In this document: positions 25,719-34,473 of the stretch, in pieces
Numbering within the stretch: the stretch's first letter is position 1
Layout of the letters: the number at the start of each line of letters is the position of its first letter
Assembly: GCA_964446945.1 (NCBI GenBank)
Contig: CAYUQO010000005.1
Span: 124,001 to 188,000 of the forward strand
Source of the DNA: CAIYRG01 sp964446945
GTDB lineage: Bacteria; Pseudomonadota; Alphaproteobacteria; Micropepsales; Micropepsaceae
Length of the DNA: 64,000 nt
Direction of reading: 5' to 3'
The notes under the pieces: generated by a model
Database searches by the model: none
What the model was told of the DNA's origin: nothing
What the model saw: only the letters and a program-made list of their open reading frames with translations
Program-made: the position numbers and the translations under genes

Positions 25719-27190
25719 ATCCCAGACTGCACACTCCGGTCTGCGATCTTCTCGGCTGCGAGCTGCCGATCGTCCTGGCGGGCATGGGCGGAGTGGCGCG
25801 CTCTGATCTCGTCATTGCGGTGACACGCGCCGGCGGATTCGGGTTTCTCGGCATGGTGCGCGAATCCCCCGCGCTGATCAAAAGCGAAGTCGAGAAAATC
25901 CGCGCCGCCACTTCACGTGATTTCGGAGTCAATCTTGTGCCGGCAGCGACCAAACCGGAACTGCTGAACGCGGAGATCGCGGCGATATTGGAGCTGCGCG
26001 TGCCGGTCGTCGCGCTGTTCTGGGACATCATTCCGGAAGCCGTCCAGCGCCTGCGTGCGGCGGGCGTGCTGGTCGTTTACCAGGTCGGCAGTGTCGAGGA
26101 GGCCAAAGCCGCAGAAGCCGCAGGCGCGCAAATCCTGATCGCCCAGGGAGTCGAAGCCGGCGGTCATGTGCGCGGTTTGACGTCACGCACCGAACTGGTG
26201 CGGGCAGTCGCGCAGAGCGTCTCGGTGCCGGTGTTGGCGGCGGGCGGGATCGTGAGCGGCGGTCAACTTGTCGAAGCCCTGTCCCTTGGCGCGCAAGGAA
26301 TTGTGCTGGGAACTGCGCTGCTCGCCACCAATGAATCGTTCGCCCATGATTTTCACAAGCGTCGCATCGTTTCGGCGCGTGTCGGCGACACCGTTCTGAC
26401 GCAGGCGTTTCATGTCAATTGGCCGCGCGGCGCCAATGTCCGTGTGCTGCCCAATCGCGTGACCCGCGGTGAAATGGGTGACCCGTTCACCGCGCCGAAA
26501 CAGGTGATCGGGAAAGAGGGCGAGCGGAACATCTGGCTGTTCAGCACCGACTCGCCGCAGAAAAACATGACCGGCGAATTCGAGCTTATGGCGCTCTATG
26601 CCGGAGCGGGCTCCGGCATGATCCGCGATATCGTGCCCGCTGGCGAGCGCATGGCCGCCATCATGGCTGAAGCCGAAGCAGCATTGGATCACGGCACCGC
26701 GGCAGTGCGGGCAGATGAGGAAAACGGTTCCGCTTCGCCCGTGTGTTATGCGCGGGAATCGGACGATGCCTATGCCGGTTTTGCCGCGCGCGACGAGCTG
26801 ATCGCGTTTTGCAATCTGCTGCTGGAGGCTGAGCGCGCCGGCGCCCGCATCACGGTGCGCATGTGGGTGGAGTCATCCGATGCGTCGAGGCGTGATCTGC
26901 TGCGCAGCGTTCAACGCGACGAGTCCGGATTTTGCGCCATGCTGCGGAAATGGATTTTGCATCTTGGCGGCGAGGCATCGGACCGGACCGGCGACTTCTA
27001 CGGCAAGTGTCTGGCGATTGCCGATGCCGATGAAAGGCTGACATTCCTCAATCGCGGGCAGGGCTGGGTGGTGCGCAAGATTCGCGAGATGCTGCCGAAA
27101 ATTCGCGACGATGCGATGCATGCCGATCTCAAGAATATGTTGGAAGTTCACGAAGCAAATATCGCCAGCGCCGACGCCTTGTTGGGCTGA
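25715..27190 (+). CDS. Nitronate monooxygenase fused to a C-terminal DUF6306-like domain
   Basis: A 491-residue two-domain protein. Residues 1 to about 335 are an FMN-dependent TIM barrel of the nitronate monooxygenase/2-nitropropane dioxygenase family: GMGGVARSDLVIAVTRAGG, QGVEAGGHVRG, VPVLAAGGI and SLGAQGIVLGTALL. After a short linker, residues from about 345 (SPVCYARESDDAYAGF) to the end form a helical domain like DUF6306 (EAERAGARITVRMW; RTGDFYGKCLAIAD; LNRGQGWVVRKIREM), with Glu/His positions reminiscent of ferritin-like bundles. The first domain oxidises alkyl nitronates. The fusion ties it to a domain that I know mainly as a separate protein. It is the last gene of the NsrR-like set. 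Confidence 0.87.
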   Translation: MNPRLHTPVCDLLGCELPIVLAGMGGVARSDLVIAVTRAGGFGFLGMVRESPALIKSEVEKIRAATSRDFGVNLVPAATKPELLNAEIAAILELRVPVVALFWDIIPEAVQRLRAAGVLVVYQVGSVEEAKAAEAAGAQILIAQGVEAGGHVRGLTSRTELVRAVAQSVSVPVLAAGGIVSGGQLVEALSLGAQGIVLGTALLATNESFAHDFHKRRIVSARVGDTVLTQAFHVNWPRGANVRVLPNRVTRGEMGDPFTAPKQVIGKEGERNIWLFSTDSPQKNMTGEFELMALYAGAGSGMIRDIVPAGERMAAIMAEAEAALDHGTAAVRADEENGSASPVCYARESDDAYAGFAARDELIAFCNLLLEAERAGARITVRMWVESSDASRRDLLRSVQRDESGFCAMLRKWILHLGGEASDRTGDFYGKCLAIADADERLTFLNRGQGWVVRKIREMLPKIRDDAMHADLKNMLEVHEANIASADALLG

Positions 27191-27205
27191 GCGGGCTTCT
27201 CTTTT

Positions 27206-27398
27206 GTGTCATGGGCGGGCTTGACCCGCCCATCCAGTGCGCCTGCGTCGGCGGGCGCAAGAGATGATTCGTATTCACATCATGCTGGAGAACCTCGTCC
27301 GTAGAGGTCGAGGGTGTTCTGGAACGGGGGAATGATATCGATTGGCGCGCGGACGCGCGCCTGCTGGGTGGCCGGGTCTTCGCCCGGCCATGACACAA
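27206..27398. repeat. REPIN-like element: two inverted REP hairpins, 193 bp
   Basis: The ends are exact 11-bp inverted repeats, TTGTGTCATGG (27206-27216) and CCATGACACAA (27388-27398). Each end carries its own hairpin: GGGCGGG-CTTGA-CCCGCCC at 27215-27233 and GGCCGGG-TCTTCG-CCCGGCC at 27370-27389. When the right one is reversed, the two units share GTCATGGsCGGGC and GACCCGsCCAyCCA. About 135 bp without a gene separates them. It fills most of the gap between the nitronate monooxygenase and dnaE2 genes. No transposase is encoded, so movement would depend on a gene elsewhere. Confidence 0.8.
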
Positions 27399-27405
27399 GG
27401 TGGTT

Positions 27406-30400
27406 TCAGTGGAAGTCGCGGGATTTGGGCAGGATTTTCACTTCGCGGGGATGACGATGAAGCCCGCGCGGGTCGTTGCGCGGATGTTCAATGTCATCGA
27501 AATGACCGGGCAGGGCCGGCATCGGCGCTTCGGACAGCAAATCGAGATCGGCGGTACGGTCGAAAATCCGCTCCGCGACCAGATGAATGATCTCTTCCGG
27601 ACTGCGCTGGATTTTGCCTTCCACCAGCATCAGCCTTGCGCCGACGATCTCCTTGCGGAATCGCTCATAGAGTTTGGGCCAGATCACGACATTGCAGATT
27701 CCGGTTTCGTCGCTGAGCGTGACGAACACCACACCGGCGGTTCCCGGCATCTGGCGCACCAGTACGACGCCGGCGCATTTGACCCGTGCGCCATCCTTCG
27801 CCTTGCCCACATCATGGCAGCTCATGATGCCTTCGCGGGCAAAGCGCGTGCGCAGAAATTGGGTGGGATAGCCTTTCAGCGACAGCCGCAGCGTCTGGTA
27901 ATCGGCGACAACATGCTCGCCCAAAGGCATTTGCGGCAATGGCGCCGTCTGTTCGCCGGGCTGGTCGCTTTCATCGCGGACGGCGAACAGCGGCAGGCTG
28001 TCTTCGCCGGTCATCCGGCGCACCGCCCATAGCGCTTCGCGGCGGTCGAGGCCGAGGGAACGAAACGCATCACCTTCGGCGAGCGTCATCAGCGCCGGCT
28101 TGCGCAGGTGTGCGCGGCGCACGAATTCGCGAAAATCGGGAAAGCCGCTTTCGCGGGATGTCATAATGCGTTCGGCCCAGTCGCGATGAAAACCATCGAT
28201 CTGGCGAAAGCCGAGGCGGATCGCGAGACCTGACGCAACATCCTCGATTGTGTTGTCCCAGGCGCTGAAATTCACGTCGGGCGCGAGCACCTCAACCCCA
28301 TGCTCTCGCGCATCACGCACAATCTCCGCCGGGGCGTAAAATCCCATCGGCTGGGAATTCAGCAGCGCGCAGCCGAAGGCCGCCGGATGGTGGCATTTGA
28401 TCCAGGCAGAGACATAAACCAGATGCGCGAAGCTCGCGGCATGACTTTCGGGAAAGCCGTAACTGCCAAAGCCTTCGATCTGCTGGAAGCAGCGCTCGGC
28501 AAAATCGCGGGCATAGCCGCGCATGGTCATACCGAGGATCAGCTTTTCGCGGAAACGGTCGATGCTGCCGACATTGCGGAAGGTCGCCATGGCGCGCCTG
28601 AGTCCGTTGGCTTCATCGGGGGTGAATTTCGCCGCCACGATCGCGAGCCGCATCGCCTGTTCCTGAAACAGCGGCACGCCCATGGTTTTGTGCAGCACGC
28701 GGGTGAGTTCATCGGCCGGACCATGTTCGGGGGCGGGCGAGGGGAAGGTGATTTTTTCGGCGCCGCTGCGGCGGCGCAAATAGGGATGGACCATGTCGCC
28801 CTGGATCGGGCCGGGCCGGACAATCGCGACCTCAATCACGAGATCATAGAATTCGCGTGGTTTGAGCCGCGGCAGCATGTTCATCTGCGCCCGGCTTTCG
28901 ACCTGAAACACCCCAATCGCATCCGCACGGCACAGCATGTCATACACCGCCGGATCTTCACGCGGCACCGTGCCGAGCGTCAGCAGGCGGTTTTCATGCG
29001 CGGCGATCAGATCAAAGGCCTTGCGGATGCAGGTCAGAATACCGAGCGCCAGCACATCGACCTTCATGATGCCGAGCGTGTCGATATCGTCCTTGTCCCA
29101 TTCGATGAAATAGCGATCTTCCATCGCCGCGGGGCCGATCGGAACAATGGTATCGAGAGCGTCGCGGGTGAGCACGAATCCGCCGACATGCTGTGACAGA
29201 TGGCGGGGAAATCCGATCAGTTCATGGGCGTAGTGGAGGACGCGGGGAATGAGAGCATCGGCAGATGTCGCGGTGCGGTTCCCCCCCTCGTCGCGCATAT
29301 GCGCGCCACTCCCGCCGTAAACGGGGGGAGAAAACCGGGTGGAGAAGGAGAGTTCTGAAGCCAGCGCGGCGGTGACGTCTTCGGTCAGGCCGAACACCTT
29401 GCCCACTTCGCGCACCGCACTGCGCGCGCGATAAGTGATGACGGTGGCAGTCAGTGCGGCCCGGTCATGGCCATAGCGGCGATAGACGTCCTGAATGACC
29501 TCTTCGCGCCGCTCATGTTCGAAATCGACATCGATGTCTGGAGGTTCTTTGCGTTCGGCCGAGACGAAGCGTTCGAACAACAGGTCGATCTCCGCCGGAT
29601 TGACCGAAGTGATTCCGAGCGCATAGCAGACGGCGGAATTGGCGGCCGATCCACGGCCCTGGCAGAGGATTTGTTTCTCATTGGCGATGCGGACGATGTC
29701 GTGAACAGTCAGGAAATAGGCGGCGATGTTCAGCTGCGCGATGAGCCTGAGTTCTTTCTCCAGCAGGACGCGAATATTTTCCGGAATGCCGCCGGGATAA
29801 CGTGTCGCTGCGCCCTGCCAAGTGAGGTCCGCAAGGTGATCGTCGGGGGTTTTCCCGGCCGGCACGGGTTCATCGGGATAATGATAGCTGAGCTGGTCGA
29901 GCGAGAATTCGATTCGCGCGGCAAAGCGCAGCGTTTCCGCAATGGCCTCGGGCGCGGCGCGGAACAGGCGCAGCATTTCCGCAGGCGATTTCAAATGGCG
30001 TTCGGCATTGGCCTCCAGCCGCTTGCCGGCGCCATCCAGCGTCACATGCTCGCGAATGCAGGTGACGACGTCCTGTAATTGGCGCCGTTCCGGCGCGTGA
30101 TAGAGCACGTCATTGACGCCAATCAGAGGTACATGGGTGTTGCGCGCGAGTGCGGCAAGCTCGCGCAATTTGCGCAAGTCACTGCGGCCATGCAGCATAC
30201 TGGCGCCAAGCCACACGCGGCCCGATGTTTCTGAATTCAGGCGGCGCAGCACGTCTTCACGCTGCTGCATCTCCGTTCGGTTCAGTCGCGCCGGCGGCAT
30301 CACGATCAGCAACAACCCGTCCTGGAAAGCGAGCAGGTCGGCGAAATTCAGGATGCATTCGCCTTTCTCGGCGCGCAGTTTCCCGGTCGTGATCAGGCGC

Positions 30401-30696
30401 GACAGGCGGCCATAAGCGGCGCGGTCCACCGGATAGGCGAGGATGTCGGGCGTGGCGTCAGCAAACACCAGCCGAACGCCGACGAGAAGACGCGTCAATT
30501 CCGTCTTGCACTCGCGCTGTATCTGCTTCAGTGCATCATGGGCGCGCACCACGCCGGCCAGCGAATTCCGGTCGGCAATTCCGATGGCGGTGAGGCCGTG
30601 ATTCACCGCGGTTTCGATCAGCTCCTGCGGATGCGAGGCACCACGCAGGAACGAGAAATTGGTAGCGACGGCGAGTTCTGCGTATCCGGATTTCAT
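27406..30696 (-). CDS. dnaE2: Error-prone DNA polymerase DnaE2 (ImuC)
   Basis: A 1096-residue C-family polymerase alpha subunit. The N-terminal PHP domain begins SGYAELAVATNFSFLRGASH. The palm has PPDIDVDF with catalytic aspartates, the fingers region holds GFPRHLSQHVGGFV, and an OB-fold closes the protein (KCAGVVLVRQMPGTAGVVFVTL). DnaE2 replicates past lesions with ImuA and ImuB and causes damage-induced mutation. Start 30696 overlaps the imuB stop (ATGA), so the three genes form one operon. Residues about 454-473 are encoded by a palindromic repeat in a loop normally of other sequence, the most unusual trait. The start at 30834 is rejected because it lies inside imuB. Confidence 0.95.
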   Translation of the reverse strand: MKSGYAELAVATNFSFLRGASHPQELIETAVNHGLTAIGIADRNSLAGVVRAHDALKQIQRECKTELTRLLVGVRLVFADATPDILAYPVDRAAYGRLSRLITTGKLRAEKGECILNFADLLAFQDGLLLIVMPPARLNRTEMQQREDVLRRLNSETSGRVWLGASMLHGRSDLRKLRELAALARNTHVPLIGVNDVLYHAPERRQLQDVVTCIREHVTLDGAGKRLEANAERHLKSPAEMLRLFRAAPEAIAETLRFAARIEFSLDQLSYHYPDEPVPAGKTPDDHLADLTWQGAATRYPGGIPENIRVLLEKELRLIAQLNIAAYFLTVHDIVRIANEKQILCQGRGSAANSAVCYALGITSVNPAEIDLLFERFVSAERKEPPDIDVDFEHERREEVIQDVYRRYGHDRAALTATVITYRARSAVREVGKVFGLTEDVTAALASELSFSTRFSPPVYGGSGAHMRDEGGNRTATSADALIPRVLHYAHELIGFPRHLSQHVGGFVLTRDALDTIVPIGPAAMEDRYFIEWDKDDIDTLGIMKVDVLALGILTCIRKAFDLIAAHENRLLTLGTVPREDPAVYDMLCRADAIGVFQVESRAQMNMLPRLKPREFYDLVIEVAIVRPGPIQGDMVHPYLRRRSGAEKITFPSPAPEHGPADELTRVLHKTMGVPLFQEQAMRLAIVAAKFTPDEANGLRRAMATFRNVGSIDRFREKLILGMTMRGYARDFAERCFQQIEGFGSYGFPESHAASFAHLVYVSAWIKCHHPAAFGCALLNSQPMGFYAPAEIVRDAREHGVEVLAPDVNFSAWDNTIEDVASGLAIRLGFRQIDGFHRDWAERIMTSRESGFPDFREFVRRAHLRKPALMTLAEGDAFRSLGLDRREALWAVRRMTGEDSLPLFAVRDESDQPGEQTAPLPQMPLGEHVVADYQTLRLSLKGYPTQFLRTRFAREGIMSCHDVGKAKDGARVKCAGVVLVRQMPGTAGVVFVTLSDETGICNVVIWPKLYERFRKEIVGARLMLVEGKIQRSPEEIIHLVAERIFDRTADLDLLSEAPMPALPGHFDDIEHPRNDPRGLHRHPREVKILPKSRDFH
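29279..29334. repeat. Short palindromic repeat element, copy B, translated inside dnaE2
   Basis: Read on the - strand it runs TTTTCTCCCCCCG, then CGGCGGGAGTGGCGCGC with the palindrome GCGCATATGCGC, then GACGAGGGGGG. The order of blocks is that of copies A and C. It keeps the dnaE2 frame open and contributes FSPPVYGGSGAHMRDEGGN. A C-rich/G-rich pair would fold as a long hairpin in the mRNA. Confidence 0.7.
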
Positions 30697-32255
30697 GCAA
30701 AACTTCCATGCATGAACCACTGGGAATGGGCGGTCTCGCGGCCGTAAATCCCGGCGCGGTAAATCCAGAATCGCCGCCCCGCCGCATCCTGCACGCGGTA
30801 ATAGTCGCGGCTCGGCGCATCTTCGCGCCACCATTCCGGCGCGATGCGTTCCGGACCGTCCGCCTTCACCACATGATGCAGCACGTTGCGCCAGCGAAAA
30901 CGCAATGGCGGCCCATCCGGGATTTCCGCGATCGCCTCAATCGGTTCGGGACGCTGAAACAGGCGCAATGGCCGATGTGGGCCATCATCTTCCTGGGCTT
31001 TTTCCGTCCAGGCGGATTTTGCGTCCCAGGTCGTCTGCGCCGGCGTGAGCGTCGCTTCGGCTTCAGGGATGTGCGTGTCCTGCGGCCAGTAGGTGAGCAC
31101 GCGCGCAGGGCCGAAGCGTGCGGCCAGACGATCCGCGAGCTGACGGATTTCGCGATCCGGGTTCTTCGTTTCAAAAGCGCTGCCGCTTTCACTTTGCACC
31201 GGCTGCAAGATGGTTGCCGAAAGGCGGATCAGGTCGAAGCCGAAGCCGGGGTCGAGCGGATCGGCGAGGCTGTCGAGTTTTTCCCGGAACAGAAGCTGGA
31301 CGATGGCGGCATCGCGGGTGGCTTCACCGGTTTCGATCACGATGCGACGCACCTGACCGTCGGCGCGGAAAAAGCAGGCCTCGAAACAGCGAGCGCCTTC
31401 GCCGCGGCGTTCCAGGCAATGCCCAAGATTGCCGGCGAGGCGCTGAATGGCTCCGGCAATGGCGTTTTCGCTGACCACAGGATCGGCAAAACCCTGTTCC
31501 GCCATGACATCGGGCAGGAAGCCCCTCGGTTTGATCGAATGTTCGGCCTGGCCGAGCAGGCAATCCAGCGTGAAGATGAATTCGCTGCCAAAGCGGGCGC
31601 GCAATTCACCGCGCCCGCGTTCCACGACTTGCCCGATCGTCTTCAATCCGGCGCGCTTCAGCGCGTGAATGATACTGTCGTCAACGCCGAGTGCATCCAC
31701 CGGCAAAGCGGCGACGCTTTCGGCTTCCTCACCCGGCGGCACGATTGTGCCGTCAGCAAACCGCGCCAGCGCGCGCGCCGCATCGGCATTTCCTGCCAGC
31801 GCGGCGCGGACGGTGAAATCCTGACGCGTCAGGCGATGACGGACAATTTCCATGATCCGAGCTTCGCCGCCAAACAGATGCGCCACTCCGGTGACGTCGA
31901 GAAAGAGGCCCTGCGGTGGATCGAGCGCCACCAGCGGCGTGTAACGTTCGCAGGCATCGGCAATGTCTTCCAGCAGCTTCAGATCGGCGGCGGGATCGGC
32001 ATTGGCGACGGTGAGAGCAGGGATGCGTGCGCGCGCATCGGCCAGCGCCATGCCGGGCTTCAGCCCAAGGCGCGCGGCGGCGAGATCGACCGCGACAAGC
32101 CTGAGCGCATTGGCGATCTTCTCCGCAATGACCAGCGGCTGTTCAGCTTGCGCGCCGCAGGCCTTCTGTTTCCGTTGCAAGCGGTCGGTGGAGAGCCGCG
32201 GCAGATACAGCGCCAGAATGCGCCGCCCCGCTCTGGTGGAAGTTTCCATCGCCAT
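30693..32255 (-). CDS. imuB: ImuB, Y-family polymerase-like mutasome subunit
   Basis: A 520-residue protein of the Y-family fold (RILALYLPRLSTDRLQR; ALDPPQGLFLDVTGVAHLFGG; TLDCLLGQAEHSIKPRGF) that in known ImuB proteins lacks the acidic catalytic triad and serves as a hub between ImuA, DnaE2 and the beta clamp. The first acidic position is indeed not in a DxD context here. It overlaps imuA by about 110 bases in another frame, and its stop overlaps the dnaE2 start. The start is ATG 32255 or 32249 (MAMETSTRAGRR); a longer frame to 32420 runs entirely inside imuA and is rejected. Confidence 0.9.
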   Translation of the reverse strand: MAMETSTRAGRRILALYLPRLSTDRLQRKQKACGAQAEQPLVIAEKIANALRLVAVDLAAARLGLKPGMALADARARIPALTVANADPAADLKLLEDIADACERYTPLVALDPPQGLFLDVTGVAHLFGGEARIMEIVRHRLTRQDFTVRAALAGNADAARALARFADGTIVPPGEEAESVAALPVDALGVDDSIIHALKRAGLKTIGQVVERGRGELRARFGSEFIFTLDCLLGQAEHSIKPRGFLPDVMAEQGFADPVVSENAIAGAIQRLAGNLGHCLERRGEGARCFEACFFRADGQVRRIVIETGEATRDAAIVQLLFREKLDSLADPLDPGFGFDLIRLSATILQPVQSESGSAFETKNPDREIRQLADRLAARFGPARVLTYWPQDTHIPEAEATLTPAQTTWDAKSAWTEKAQEDDGPHRPLRLFQRPEPIEAIAEIPDGPPLRFRWRNVLHHVVKADGPERIAPEWWREDAPSRDYYRVQDAAGRRFWIYRAGIYGRETAHSQWFMHGSFA

Positions 32256-32919
32256 CCCATTCCATGATCCATCGTCCGGTCGCGCCGTGCCGGTTGCGTA
32301 TGAGCTCGGCGTCGAACCGGGTGCATCCCCAATCGTTGCCCGCGGGCAGCGCTGCGGCACGGACCAGCCAACGGGTTTCTGCCGTGCTTGCAGTGGGCTC
32401 AGCGGCGTGGCGCAGCGCAAACAAGGTGACGCCGTGTTTTGCCGCCGACAGCGTCAGGCGGCGGCTGGCAACCAGATCGAAGACCTTTGCTCCGGCCCAG
32501 GATTCAATCACCACTGCGCCAAGGCTGTCGCAACGCAGTGCTTCCGCGCCGGCGCGCAAAGCCGCCGCCGCATTGGGCACTTTCACAATCAGAAAGCGCC
32601 AGGGATCGATTCCAAAAGACGCAAGGCCGGGGGCAAAAATGCCGCCCCATTCGATGCCTGTAAAATCCTGCTGCACCCAGAGCAGCCACCTGTTGCCACC
32701 GGCAACACACGCGGCCAGAGCCAGAGTGAAGCCGGTCGCTGCCGGTGCATCACCTGCCTCGGCAGGGAAAACCTCATGCAAAGCCCCGCTTGGCAATCCG
32801 CCATTCAGGCAGGCATCCGCCGCGGCATGGCCCAGGGGACGAATTTCAGACTCCGCCACAGGGTGACTTCGAGCGAGGCGCCGGCGCAGGGCCGCCGCCA
32901 ATTCATGCCGGTTTTCCAT
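32143..32919 (-). CDS. imuA: ImuA, RecA/SulA-like mutasome subunit
   Basis: A 258-residue protein, first of the imuA-imuB-dnaE2 cassette. It starts MENRHELAAALRRRLAR and contains the LNGGLPSGALHEVFP segment at the place of a RecA-like Walker A and WLLWVQQ at the following strand, but the classical GxxxxGKT is not kept, as is common for ImuA. ImuA is needed for damage-induced mutagenesis together with the other two. A LexA box lies 18 bases upstream of the ATG at 32919. The last 110 bases also encode the N-terminus of imuB. Confidence 0.88.
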   Translation of the reverse strand: MENRHELAAALRRRLARSHPVAESEIRPLGHAAADACLNGGLPSGALHEVFPAEAGDAPAATGFTLALAACVAGGNRWLLWVQQDFTGIEWGGIFAPGLASFGIDPWRFLIVKVPNAAAALRAGAEALRCDSLGAVVIESWAGAKVFDLVASRRLTLSAAKHGVTLFALRHAAEPTASTAETRWLVRAAALPAGNDWGCTRFDAELIRNRHGATGRWIMEWDGDGNFHQSGAAHSGAVSAAALHRPLATETEGLRRAS

Positions 32920-32936
32920 GAGTCTGGAACTTTTAT

Positions 32937-32951
32937 GTTCATGTTTTGTTC
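32937..32951 (-). promoter_or_regulatory. LexA box of the imuA-imuB-dnaE2 operon
   Basis: On the + strand GTTC-ATGTTTT-GTTC, an exact direct repeat with a seven-base spacer, the known alphaproteobacterial SOS box; on the - strand it reads GAAC-N7-GAAC. It ends 18 bases before the imuA start, where a bound repressor would block transcription. A second GAAC at 32927-32930 makes an inverted pair with the first GTTC. Confidence 0.88.
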
Positions 32952-33023
32952 CTAATCTCTCCTCTAGGTGAGCCGGAGTCAAGCCTGCCCGGCGCATTGT
33001 GGTGACTCAGTTTGCGGTTGCCA

Positions 33024-33176
33024 TTAAGGCTGCGATGCCCGCCGGTTAATTCGGTAACCAACGATCGGGATGAGAACGATGGCAATCAGGGCGGCATAAC
33101 CGGCAATCTGAAATCGCGACCGGCAACGACAGTAACTCCGCAGGAGGTCCTTGCTCGGATCGTAAATGACCCGCAT
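33024..33176 (-). CDS. Possible small single-helix membrane protein
   Basis: A 50-residue open frame with a soluble N-terminus (MRVIYDPSKDLLRSYCRC), a hydrophobic helix (AGYAALIAIVLIPIVGY) and a basic C-terminus (RINRRASQP), the usual layout of a small membrane protein. The Shine-Dalgarno is weak (GAGAT). It lies in the 484-base gap 32920-33402 that otherwise holds the LexA box and, near 33190-33402, nothing I can support. No family is recognised. Confidence 0.4.
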   Translation of the reverse strand: MRVIYDPSKDLLRSYCRCRSRFQIAGYAALIAIVLIPIVGYRINRRASQP

Positions 33177-33402
33177 GGATTGATCTCGGCATGACAAGCC
33201 ACCAGACCAATCCCGCTTCAACGACGGACAGCGCGGTTAACTTCCACCATATTCGTCTTTAGCGGCTCGCTTATTTCCCGGCGCGGGCGGAAGTTTGCCG
33301 GAGTTACGGTTTTGTCGGCCATCATCTGCGGTTTGCCACCCGCCGCGAGGCGCGGGTAAAAAAACTACCGCTAAACATTATGGGACGGGAGCGGGGGACA
33401 AT

Positions 33403-34473
33403 ATGGAATCGGGTGACTCGAACAACGTCACGCTGTCACGGCGCGGGATATTGCGTTCGGCTGCGGGGGTAGCGCTCGTAGGAATGGCGCCGTTGCGCAC
33501 GCAGGCCGACGAGCTTCCACTCGGGCCGCTTCCGGGCACGCGCTATCCCGATCCCAGAATCGAGGTGCTGGACCGCCGCTTCAAATACAAAATCGGCAAT
33601 GCCGCAATCGAACGCGTGGCCACCGGTTTGCGCTGGTGCGAAGGTCCTGTCTATTTTCGTGACGGCGGATATCTGTTGTGGAGCGACATTCCCAACAATC
33701 GCATCATGCGCTGGTCGGAAGACGATGGGCATGTGAGCGTGTTCCGCTATCCGTCCAACAATTCCAACGGCAATACGCGCGATCGCGAGGGACGGCTGAT
33801 CACCTGCGAACATGATGCCCGCCGCGTGACCCGGACCGAATTCGACGGCAGCATCACGGTCCTGATGGACAGATTCGAAGGCAAGCCGCTGAATGCGCCG
33901 AACGATGTCGTGGTGTCTGCGGATGGCGCGGTCTGGTTTACCGATCCGTTTTTTGGCAATCAGGGCAATTACGAGGGCCACCGGGTGCAGTTTGAATTGC
34001 CGCCGCAGGTCTATCGCATCGATCCGAAGACGGGCAGGGCGACAGTGGTGGCGTCCGGCTTCGGCGGTCCCGATGGCATTGCTTTCTCACCGGATGAAAA
34101 GAAGCTCTATATCCTCGATACCGGCGTGATGAGCGCCATTGGCCGGGATTCCAATATCCGGGTGTTTGACGTCAATGGCGACCGCCTGACCAACGACCGG
34201 ATTTTTGTTCCTAATTTCGGCGCCGCGGCGCGAACCGACGGTGCACGAACGGATATCGACGGCAATCTGTGGTGCACGGCAGGCAATGGCGATCCGAAGG
34301 AAGACGGCGTGCGATGCTACGGCCCCGATGGCACACTGATCGGCAAGATCCATCTGCCGGAAACCTGCGCCAATCTGTGTTTTGGCGGCAAAAAGAAGAA
34401 CCGGCTGTTCATGTGCGCGAGCACATCGGTTTATGCTTTGTATGTCGATACGATTGGAGCCCTGGTACCCTAG
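33403..34473 (+). CDS. SMP-30/gluconolactonase-like secreted protein with Tat-type signal
   Basis: A 356-residue protein. A twin-arginine-like leader, LSRRGILRSAAGVALVGM (residues about 12-29), is followed by a six-bladed SMP-30/LRE propeller: WCEGPVYF (metal Glu), NSNGNTRDREGRLITCEH, LNAPNDVVVSADGAVWFTDP (metal Asn) and GPDGIAFSPDEKKLYILDTG (metal Asp). These positions bind the divalent cation in gluconolactonases, so lactone hydrolysis outside the cytoplasm is likely. The start at 33403 is preferred to a longer frame from 33295 because the leader then has normal length. A strong terminator begins at its stop codon. Confidence 0.9.
   Translation: MESGDSNNVTLSRRGILRSAAGVALVGMAPLRTQADELPLGPLPGTRYPDPRIEVLDRRFKYKIGNAAIERVATGLRWCEGPVYFRDGGYLLWSDIPNNRIMRWSEDDGHVSVFRYPSNNSNGNTRDREGRLITCEHDARRVTRTEFDGSITVLMDRFEGKPLNAPNDVVVSADGAVWFTDPFFGNQGNYEGHRVQFELPPQVYRIDPKTGRATVVASGFGGPDGIAFSPDEKKLYILDTGVMSAIGRDSNIRVFDVNGDRLTNDRIFVPNFGAAARTDGARTDIDGNLWCTAGNGDPKEDGVRCYGPDGTLIGKIHLPETCANLCFGGKKKNRLFMCASTSVYALYVDTIGALVP

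Noticed and set aside
32256..32420. Longer N-terminus of ImuB
   Set aside because: It lies inside imuA in another frame and has no similarity to the Y-family start; the conserved part begins at 32255 or 32249.
33012..33194. 60-codon + strand frame opposite the small membrane protein
   Set aside because: No Shine-Dalgarno at its start and no hydrophobic or domain feature; the good AGGAGGTCC at 33141-33149 leads only to a four-codon frame.
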